Notes under the pieces: generated by a model
Databases searched by the model: none
What the model was told of the DNA's origin: nothing
What the model saw: the letters and a program-made list of their open reading frames with translations, nothing else
Shown: positions 57,295 through 64,000 of the stretch, piece by piece
Numbering within the stretch: the stretch's first letter is position 1
Layout of the letters: each line of letters starts with the position of its first letter
Program-made: the position numbers and the translations under genes
Assembly: GCA_963813345.1 (NCBI GenBank)
Contig: CAWEYR010000028.1
Span: forward strand, 434,001 to 498,000
Origin: CAWDDA01 sp963813345
GTDB lineage: Bacteria; Acidobacteriota; Blastocatellia; RBC074
Reading direction: 5' to 3'
Length of the DNA stretch: 64,000 bases

Positions 57295-58806
57295 ATGGAA
57301 CAAAAAGAAGGTTTTGTTCGTGGTCTTGGCCTGCTCGATTCGACGATGATCGTGGCCGGCTCGATGATCGGCTCAGGCATCTTCATCGTTTCCGCCGACA
57401 TCGCTCGACAGGTGGGCTCGCCCGGCTGGTTGCTGGTCGTTTGGATCATCACCGGATTGCTGACGCTCATGGCTGCGCTCAGTTACGGTGAGCTTGCCGC
57501 GATGATGCCGAAGGCGGGCGGCCAGTATGTCTACCTGCGTGAAGCCTTCTCTCCGCTTTGGGGATTCCTTTATGGATGGACCCTCTTTTGCGTGATTCAG
57601 ACGGGAACGATCGCGGCGGTCGCGGTTGGTTTTGCACGATATCTCGGCGTTCTATGGCCCGCGGTCTCTGAAGACAATTACATCATATCTCCGATGCGGC
57701 TTGGATCAGGCTATGCGCTTTCGCTTTCAACAGCGCAGCTTGTCGGCGTTTTGATGATCGCACTGCTGACGTGGATGAACACGCGCGGGTTGAAACTCGG
57801 CAAGCTGGTCCAGAATGTCTTCACCGTAGCAAAGACCGGAGCATTGATTGCACTGATTGTTCTGGGTGTGATTATCGGATGGAACGCAGATGCGGTAGCG
57901 GCGAACTTCGGCGATCTGTGGACGGTACGGGGAACTCTGCAGGATGTTGGCGACGGGTTGACGGCGGCGGCTGCATTCGGGCTCTTTGTCGGCATTTGCG
58001 TTGCGCAGACAAATTCACTCTTTTCCGCCGATGCATGGCACAACATCACGTTCACAGCAGGAGAGGTCAAAGATCCGAAACGGAACATTCCGCTGTCGCT
58101 CGCATTCGGAACTTTTCTGGTGATCGGGTTGTATCTTCTCGCGAATATCGCCTACCTGGTGACACTTCCGCTGACTGCAATTCAACAGGTTCCCAGCGAT
58201 CGAGTCGCTTCGGCAACAGCAGACGTTATATTTCCGGGATCGGGCGCTGTGATGATGGCGATCGCCATCATGATCTCAACGTTCGGGTGCAACAACGGAC
58301 TGATCCTGACGGGCGCTCGCGCCTACTATGCGATGGCAAAGGACGGTCTATTCTTTCGCGCAGCTGGCGATCTCAACAGTTTTCACGTTCCTGCGTGGGG
58401 ACTGGTGATTCAGGGAATCTGGGCGGCAGTACTCGTATTGCCGCGCACGGTGAGGTCAGTTGATGCGGCGGGCGTGCCCACAGCTTACGGAAATCTTTAT
58501 GGCAATCTGCTGACCTACGTTATCTGTGCAGCGCTGATCTTCTATATTCTGACGATTGCGGGAATCTTTCGGCTGCGACGCACGCGGCCGGAAGCCGAGC
58601 GTCCGTATCGGGCCTTTGGATATCCAGTGATACCCGCGCTTTATATAGTTGGCGCGAGCGTGATTTTGATTGTGCTCTTCGTTTATCAATGGCAGATCAC
58701 GTGGCCCGGACTGATCATCGCCGCCACCGGATTTCCGGTTTATTACTTCTGGCGTTCGGTCGCGCGGAGACGAGGCCGGGAGGCGGCAGAGGCGATCGGG
58801 GATTGA
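57295..58806 (+). CDS. APC-family amino acid permease 1
   Basis: 503 residues with about twelve membrane segments. The first helix carries the substrate-site glycines (IVAGSMIGSGIFIVSADIAR), typical of LAT/APA-type transporters. Further: GELAAMMPKAGGQYVYLREAF and NAFLSLAFGTFLVIG-type regions. Intact; it probably imports or exchanges an amino acid across the inner membrane. The substrate is unknown. Forms a pair with the next permease. Confidence 0.9.
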   Translation: MEQKEGFVRGLGLLDSTMIVAGSMIGSGIFIVSADIARQVGSPGWLLVVWIITGLLTLMAALSYGELAAMMPKAGGQYVYLREAFSPLWGFLYGWTLFCVIQTGTIAAVAVGFARYLGVLWPAVSEDNYIISPMRLGSGYALSLSTAQLVGVLMIALLTWMNTRGLKLGKLVQNVFTVAKTGALIALIVLGVIIGWNADAVAANFGDLWTVRGTLQDVGDGLTAAAAFGLFVGICVAQTNSLFSADAWHNITFTAGEVKDPKRNIPLSLAFGTFLVIGLYLLANIAYLVTLPLTAIQQVPSDRVASATADVIFPGSGAVMMAIAIMISTFGCNNGLILTGARAYYAMAKDGLFFRAAGDLNSFHVPAWGLVIQGIWAAVLVLPRTVRSVDAAGVPTAYGNLYGNLLTYVICAALIFYILTIAGIFRLRRTRPEAERPYRAFGYPVIPALYIVGASVILIVLFVYQWQITWPGLIIAATGFPVYYFWRSVARRRGREAAEAIGD

Positions 58807-58917
58807 CCGGCATCTCCCTTCGAGTTTAGAGTTAGCGCCATTCAAAACCGCGCGGAACGTTGGCTTCATCTCTTCGGTAGTTCCGCCGGAGAATCTCATC
58901 TTAACCAGGAGGCCTTG

Positions 58918-60388
58918 ATGGCAAATATGATGGCGAGGAAATCGATCGCTGCGCTCAAAGCGGAGGCGGCGACTGGCGGTGAGCACGGCCTCAAGCGAAC
59001 GCTTTCGGCAATGAATCTGGTTTCGCTTGGAATCGGAGCGATCATTGGCGCGGGTATTTTCGTGCTTACCGGCTCGGCGGCGGGAAATTATGCCGGCCCT
59101 TCGATTGCTCTCTCATTTGTACTGGGTGGCATTGCGTGCGCCTTCGCAGGATTGTGTTATGCCGAAATGGCATCGACCGTGCCGATAGCGGGCAGCGCTT
59201 ACACATATGCCTACGCAACTATGGGCGAGTTCGTCGCCTGGATCATCGGCTGGGACCTGATTCTTGAATACTCGCTCGGAGCGGTGACCGTTGCGATCGG
59301 ATGGTCGGGCTACGTTGTCAGCTTCCTCAAGAGTCTCGGAATAGTTCTGCCTGAGCGTTTGACATCGGCACCGCTTAAGTTTGATCCGATTTCGGGTGTT
59401 TGGGAGCAGACAGGAGCACTGATTAATATTCCTGCGATGCTGATTATCGTGATCGTAACCGCTCTGCTGGTGATCGGTATTCAGGAATCGGCGAACGTCA
59501 ACAACTATGATCGTAGTCATCAAGGTTGCGATCGTACTGATCTTTATCGTTGCGGGTATCGGGTTCGTGAGTACCGCGAACTGGGTAACGCCGGCTAATC
59601 CAACCGGTGCCTTCATACCACCGAACACCGGAAACTTCGGTGAGTTTGGCTGGAGCGGTGTGCTTCGGGGAGCGGGGGTGGTGTTCTTCGCCTTCATCGG
59701 TTTCGATGCGGTATCGACCGCGGCGCAGGAAGCCAGAAATCCGCAAAAGGATATGCCGCTCGGAATCATGGGCTCACTGGTCGTCTGCACAATACTGTAT
59801 GTGCTGGTCGCTATCGTATTGACGGGCGTTGTTCCTTACACCAGCCTCAAGGTACCGGATCCGATTGCAGTCGGAATCGATGCTCTTGGAATGACGTGGC
59901 TCGCGATCCCAATCAAGCTTGGAGCGATTGCGGGATTGAGCTCAGTGATTCTGGTGATGTTGCTGGGGCAGCCGCGAATCTTCTATTCGATGGCGAATGA
60001 TGGATTGCTTCCACGATTCTTTGCGAAGGTGCATCCGAAATTCCGGACGCCTTACATAACAACGTTGATCACCGGTGTAATCGTGATGATCGCGGCGGGC
60101 TTGCTTCCGATTGGAATTGTCGGTGAGCTTGTCAGCATCGGAACGCTTTTCGCATTTGCAGTTGTCTGCGTAGGCGTTCTCGTTCTCCGAATTACGCAGC
60201 CTGAAGTTGAAAGGCCGTTCAAGACTCCCTGGGTGTATTTTGTTGCGCCTGCAGGTGCCTTGTCGGCTTTCCTGCTGATGGCCGGGTTGCCGCTGGATAC
60301 GTGGTATCGGCTGGCGATCTGGCTGGTGATCGGGCTGGTGATTTACTTCGTCTACGGAGCAAGACACAGCCGACTGGGGAACAAGTAG
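58918..60388 (+). CDS. APC-family amino acid permease 2 (CAT-like; one frameshift)
   Basis: About 490 residues from the ATG at 58918 (AGGAGG upstream). LGIGAIIGAGIFVLTGSAAG at the substrate site, FAGLCYAEMASTVPIAGSAY, and FFAFIGFDAVSTAAQEARNP are CAT/YfnA-like. One base is gained near 59510; the other frame resumes with VVIKVAIVLIFIVAGIGFV and runs to the stop at 60388. Distinct from permease 1. Confidence 0.88.
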
Positions 60389-60395
60389 TAACTGA

Positions 60396-60509
60396 GGAGC
60401 GCCGGTCTCCGACCGGCCACGAGCCGCGAAGCGTGCGAGTCTTGGAAAGTCCTTGTGCTGAAGACTCGCACGCTTCGCGGCTCGTGGCCGGTCTGGAGAC
60501 CGGCGCTCC
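60396..60509. repeat. Inverted repeat, GGAGCGCCGGTCTCC family, copy 2
   Basis: Same family as 55593: GAGCGCCGG.. / ..CCGGCGCTC arms with CACGAGCCGCGAAGCGTGCG and its complement inside; a partial extra arm CCGGCGCTCTCCTGGG follows. Confidence 0.88.
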
Positions 60510-60530
60510 CAGGACCGGCGCTCTCCTGGG

Positions 60531-61273
60531 TTACTTCAATGCTGCCATCTTTGCCGAGAGTTTGCCGTCATCGTGGCAGGACATGCAGGTGATGCTCGAG
60601 CTCGCAGCTGACGCGGGATCACTCTTCCACTTCTTTGCTACGGTTCCGTACGGCGTATCCCCTGCTACTTCAATAATCTTGTCCAGATATTTCGCCAGCT
60701 CGTCGGTCCGGCCGGTGCGCTGAGCTGACATGTGCCAGACCGCCAAGCAACTCACCGCGCAAATGCAGTGGCAGCTTATCAACAGCAGGAGCCTGCTGTT
60801 TCCAGAGTATCTGGTAACTGTCATAAGCGCGTGACCAGGCTGCTGCACGAAGCTCTTTGGGAAGGCGGTCGGCAAAGAGGACATGCGTGCCTCCTACGAC
60901 AGCGGCTACACCACCGTTTTCCGGTCCCAGCTTCTGCGCCTGAGAGATGCGATCGAGTGCAGTTTTGTAATGGCTGTTGAACTCATCATTGCGATTTGCT
61001 TCAAAAGCCTTGACCGCGCGGTACATCGCTGCACCACCACTCCAGGCGAGCAACTCCGCCTTTGAGCCCGGACGCTGCTCAAGGAGAACCTCGACGTTTT
61101 TCTCGCCGCGCGTTGAATCGTTCCATGTTATCGGCGAGGAAACCGGCAAACAGGTCTTCACGCACAAGGGTATGGATTGTCAGTCGAGTCTCTGAGAGAG
61201 GTGGCTGCAGAGACTGGGCAATCGCAGCTCCAGCCAGGACAACGAGAAAGATACTTCTTTTTAGTAATCGCAT
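60531..61273 (-). CDS. Secreted helical protein with a C-terminal haem c motif (two frameshifts)
   Basis: The ATG at 61273 follows GGAGG. Signal peptide (..FLVVLAGAAIAQ), then a helical, repeat-like region (LVREDLFAGFLADNMERFNA; AELLAWSGGAAMYRAVKAFE; LPKELRAAAWSRAYDSYQIL), a second part (TGRTDELAKYLDKIIEVAGD) and a C-terminal SSITCMSCHDDGKLSAKMA with one CxxCH. Frames shift near 61110 and 60735. About 247 residues. The haem motif at the very end is unusual; it could be a terminal electron-transfer tail on a TPR-like scaffold. Confidence 0.7.
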
Positions 61274-61483
61274 GTCAACCTCCGTATCGGATTGTCTCAA
61301 ACCTCGTACGCATTCCCACCTAACGAGGTTCGGTCTTTTCAGCCACCTAAGATGCATCAATCGCAGGCACTAGTCCAGACATTCGGTGCGGTCTTGCGGC
61401 CCGTCTCGCTCGGTCGTATGATTTGAGGCTGTCCTCATCGAGCTATGATCGGATTAACTTAGTATGTAATGGAGGAATGAACA

Positions 61484-62119
61484 ATGGCGTTGCGTATCGG
61501 TGATACCGTTCCCGATTTCAGTGCTGAAACGACAGAAGGCCCCGTGAGCTTTCACCAGTGGATTGGTGACAGCTGGGCCGTGCTTTTCTCACATCCAAAG
61601 GACTTTACGCCAGTCTGCACAACAGAGCTTGGCGAGGTTGCTCGCCTTAAACCTCAATTCGAGAAGCGAGGTGTTAAGGTCATTGGCCTGAGCGTCGATC
61701 CGGCCGATTCCCACAAACTCTGGGCGAAGGACATTGAGGAGACTCAAGGACACGCGCTCAATTTCCCCCTGATTGCAGACTCGGACCGCAAAGTTTCGGA
61801 CCTGTACGACATGATTCACCCGAATGCGAGCGAAACCTTCACGGTCCGCTCGGTCTTCATCATAGGTCCGGACAAAAAGATAAAGGCGACGTTTACTTAT
61901 CCCGCAAGCAGCGGACGCAACTTTGATGAGATTCTCCGTCTCATCGACTCGCTCCAGCTGACGGCGAAATACAGTGTCGCGACTCCCGTGAACTGGAAGC
62001 AGGGCGAAGATTGCATCATCGTCCCAGCTGTTTCTGACGAAGCCGCCAAAGAAAAATTCCCCGGCGGCTGGAAGACGTTGAAACCGTACCTGCGAATTGT
62101 CCCGCAACCCGGGAAGTGA
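61484..62119 (+). CDS. 1-Cys peroxiredoxin (Prx6 type)
   Basis: 211 residues, SD GGAGGAA eight bases before the ATG. The peroxidatic cysteine is C45 in HPKDFTPVCTTELG; no resolving Cys is in the usual place. The C-terminal PVNWKQGEDCIIVPAVSDEA is the Prx6 arm that dimerises. It reduces H2O2 and organic or phospholipid hydroperoxides in the cytoplasm. Confidence 0.94.
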   Translation: MALRIGDTVPDFSAETTEGPVSFHQWIGDSWAVLFSHPKDFTPVCTTELGEVARLKPQFEKRGVKVIGLSVDPADSHKLWAKDIEETQGHALNFPLIADSDRKVSDLYDMIHPNASETFTVRSVFIIGPDKKIKATFTYPASSGRNFDEILRLIDSLQLTAKYSVATPVNWKQGEDCIIVPAVSDEAAKEKFPGGWKTLKPYLRIVPQPGK

Positions 62120-62125
62120 GGAGAT

Positions 62126-62259
62126 GGGGTCAGGGGTCGGGGGTCAGGAGTGCGGAGTATGGATTTCAGGACTTGTCAGCTTGCTCGTTTAGATAGTTCA
62201 ATATAACAAATGACAAGCTAAAGCTTGAACTCCATACTCCTGACCCTCCCCCGACCCCT
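62126..62259. repeat. Nested inverted repeat (GGGGTCAGGGG outside, GGAGTTCAAGC inside)
   Basis: The outer arms GGGGTCAGGGGTCGGGGGTC and ..CCCTCCCCCGACCCC; next GGAGTATGGA / TCCATACTCC; inside AGCTTGCTCG.. / GACAAGCTAAAGCTTGAAC. Confidence 0.82.
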
Positions 62260-62275
62260 GCACTCAGCCTCTCTT

Positions 62276-63343
62276 CTAAACCGTCCTCGTCACCTTCGTC
62301 AGCGAGCGTGGAGCGTCAGGACTGAGACCCTTTGCTTCGGCAAGCAGTGCGGCGAAGAGTTGTGCTGGAATTATGTAGGGTATCGGAGTAAGCACTTCAG
62401 GAATCCTGCCAGGAATCCGCAACCCTTTGGTTGCATTTTCCAGAACCGACTTTTCGCTCGAGATCACAAGCGTCTCGGCTCCAAGCTTGTTCAACTTCCC
62501 GAGCAGTTCACGAGTGCTCTTGAGAGTAGCTCCCGGCGGCGCGAAGAGAAACGCCGGAAACCCGCGCTCAACCATCGCAATCGGCCCATGCAGAAAATCG
62601 GCTGAGGAGAATCTCTCGGCAATTACGTAACAAGTCTCCATGAGCTTGATCGCGAATTCATATGCGTTCGCATAGTTCAGCCCGCGGCCTACCACAACCG
62701 CGTGATTCATGAACGCATACCGCTCGACGACCTCGGCAACCCGTTCGTGCAACGTCAGCGCCGATGCCGCGAGCTCAGGAAGCTTTTCGAGCTGAACCCT
62801 TCGGCGTGGATCACCCAGCGCCCGCGACAGCAGATGAAAGATCAGCAATTGCCCGGTATAGGTCTTGGTTGCAGCGACGCTGCGTTCTCGCCCGGCGTGG
62901 ATAAGAAATGTCTCGTCCGCCAATCGCGCCATCGCTGAACGGGATTCATTTGTCACCGCCAGCGTCAGTGCGCCGCACCTCTTTGCATTCTCGAGCACGA
63001 GGTTGATATCCGCACCTTCACCTGATTGTGAAATCCCGATCACCAGCGCGTCTCGCAGATCAAGCTTCGCGCGGTAGAGCGTGTGCACCGCTGGAGCAGC
63101 CAGTGATACCGGAATGCCAGTAGTGGTTTCGAGAAGGTATCGCCCAAAAAGGGCTGCGTTGTCTGAGCTCCCGCGCGCGACAAGCACAATCAGACGCATC
63201 CGGCGTCTATCGAGGCCTTCGGCAAACCGCTCTATTCGCGCAGCCTCACGGCTGATCGTTCTTTCGATCACGTGCGGCTGTTCAGCAATCTCTGCCAGCA
63301 TCAATGACATAGTGATGTCAGCCGCGACGGCGGTAACGGCCAT
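62276..63343 (-). CDS. SIS-domain sugar isomerase/aminotransferase-like protein
   Basis: 355 residues with two SIS domains: RLIVLVARGSSDNAALFGRY, ALVIGISQSGEGADINLVLE, and YANAYEFAIKLMETCYVIAE, FLHGPIAMVERGFP. It resembles the isomerase half of GlmS and the AgaS group, which act on glucosamine or galactosamine 6-phosphate. It lacks a glutaminase domain. It overlaps the upstream glycosidase by 26 bp, so both are one operon for amino-sugar use. Confidence 0.9.
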   Translation of the reverse strand: MAVTAVAADITMSLMLAEIAEQPHVIERTISREAARIERFAEGLDRRRMRLIVLVARGSSDNAALFGRYLLETTTGIPVSLAAPAVHTLYRAKLDLRDALVIGISQSGEGADINLVLENAKRCGALTLAVTNESRSAMARLADETFLIHAGRERSVAATKTYTGQLLIFHLLSRALGDPRRRVQLEKLPELAASALTLHERVAEVVERYAFMNHAVVVGRGLNYANAYEFAIKLMETCYVIAERFSSADFLHGPIAMVERGFPAFLFAPPGATLKSTRELLGKLNKLGAETLVISSEKSVLENATKGLRIPGRIPEVLTPIPYIIPAQLFAALLAEAKGLSPDAPRSLTKVTRTV

Positions 63344-64000
63344 CGGGCAGCTTCTCGAATGCCGGATCGGATGTGACGCGCGCTACCGCGGCTCGAGTAC
63401 GGCTGATAAAGGGAAGCAGCTCGCCGCGCAAGAGACCATTCTCTCTGGTCTGTCCAATTCCCTCGATAGCCTCCTCCAGCTCTCGTAACTGGCGCTCGAT
63501 CTCCGCCACATCAATTTCGCGTTTAGTCTCCACAAAAAGTGACTCGAACATGTGTTCGTCCTGCAGGTAACTTCCATAAATCCCAAGCCAGCGACCGAAA
63601 TTCGATGCGGTGCGATCATCGTAGAGGAGCCGCATCGCACTCACTATGGACGTTTCGGACCGGTACACTCGTGGATTCCATGCGTACTCAGCAACCGTGG
63701 CCAGCGGAAGCCTCGATGCATACGCCTGGTACATCGGGACTGCAACGATCCCCGTAAGTTGATCGCCAACCGCGTAACGCGCGCGAAGCGGACCCAGAAG
63801 GAGCCGCCACGGTTTCTGTTCGTTTGATGGAAAGTTCTCCTGGATGATAGTTCGCGCTCCCAATGCTTCTCCATGATTGAGCGACTCATTTGAGAGCATC
63901 ATTACAGAATCCGGAACTGCATCCGGAGACGCCGGCGAAGCGACTGCAAGCTCGAATTCACCTCCGATTCTCGTCAGATATTCACGCACTCGATTGATCA
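63318..64000 (-). CDS. GH84-like beta-N-acetylglucosaminidase/O-GlcNAcase, C-terminal part (5' partial)
   Basis: The frame runs off the right edge; the first codons visible are an I-N-R-V-R run, so no start is seen. The part here contains SVMMLSNESLNHGEALGA, ENFPSNEQKPWRLLLGPLRA and SRLPLATVAEYAWNPRVY, which match the region after the catalytic barrel in GH84 enzymes (NYPVND..LGPL..PMYQ..A-Y-WNP). The catalytic Asp pair lies outside the window. A helical C-terminal part ends in ..KLPDGRYRRRG. It would release GlcNAc, consistent with the SIS gene downstream. Confidence 0.6.
   Translation of the reverse strand, partial: INRVREYLTRIGGEFELAVASPASPDAVPDSVMMLSNESLNHGEALGARTIIQENFPSNEQKPWRLLLGPLRARYAVGDQLTGIVAVPMYQAYASRLPLATVAEYAWNPRVYRSETSIVSAMRLLYDDRTASNFGRWLGIYGSYLQDEHMFESLFVETKREIDVAEIERQLRELEEAIEGIGQTRENGLLRGELLPFISRTRAAVARVTSDPAFEKLPDGRYRRRG

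Overview
The window looks like chromosomal DNA from a diderm soil-type bacterium, most probably Acidobacteriota (perhaps Blastocatellia). This is inferred from gene content: a very large TonB-dependent receptor with an N-terminal carboxypeptidase-regulatory domain, a PQQ/cytochrome c dehydrogenase, the order rpmE-DUF1385-prfA-prmC, DUF3300/DUF2950/DUF4136 envelope proteins, several sigma-54 activators, and many palindromic intergenic repeats. No rRNA or tRNA gene is visible to confirm it.

Layout. 1-3.9 kb: a histidine kinase fused to a FixJ-type regulator, an orphan receiver, and a small sigma-54-promoted coiled-coil protein. 4-7.5 kb: PlsC, and a PQQ dehydrogenase with its beta-propeller lipoprotein. 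7.7-11.2 kb: rpmE, DUF1385, prfA, prmC. 11.4-14.2 kb: secreted unknown, fabH, DUF4136. 14.3-24.8 kb: envelope genes (DUF3300, DUF2950, quinol-monooxygenase-like protein, cupin, metallopeptidase, sortase and its LPKTA substrate) interspersed with sigma-54 promoters, upstream repeat elements and two copies of a structured RNA. 25.2-36.8 kb: two sigma-54 activators, a TonB receptor, a porin and an OmpA-like protein. 36.9-42.4 kb: thioesterase, ATP-grasp-like protein, LysR regulator, and degraded glucose/sorbosone dehydrogenase and RAYT transposase genes. 42.5-49.1 kb: PDZ histidine kinase, carboxypeptidase-regulated outer-membrane protein, HpnI-like glycosyltransferase. 49.3-57.2 kb: housekeeping run fabF, methyltransferase, pyrE, truA, uppS, cdsA, dxr, rseP. 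57.3-64 kb: two APC permeases, a haem c protein, 1-Cys peroxiredoxin, a SIS isomerase and the end of a GH84-like glycosidase.

The most notable signal is a sigma-54 network. Four promoters share nearly the same 15-mer (TGGCTCAAAGCTTGC and one- or two-base variants). Three of them have, about 80-100 bp upstream, a direct-repeat element built from CTCCAA half-sites with an 18-20 bp period; a fourth copy of the element lies near a divergent candidate promoter. Two of the shared-15-mer promoters drive a previously unrecognised-looking RNA of about 175 nt with four stems, wobble and compensatory changes between copies, and a terminator-like 3' hairpin. Two enhancer-binding proteins encoded in the window are candidate activators.

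A second theme is repeat structure: at least seven families of intergenic palindromes, often nested concentrically, one of which (GCATCCCTCCGGGATGC) flanks a decayed RAYT transposase. Two housekeeping proteins (PyrE, Dxr) take their last residues from such repeats.

Caution: about twenty genes, including truA, are interrupted by single-base indels. Where one gene is split over frames I give the frame-corrected extent. Many of these are probably sequencing or assembly errors rather than true pseudogenes.
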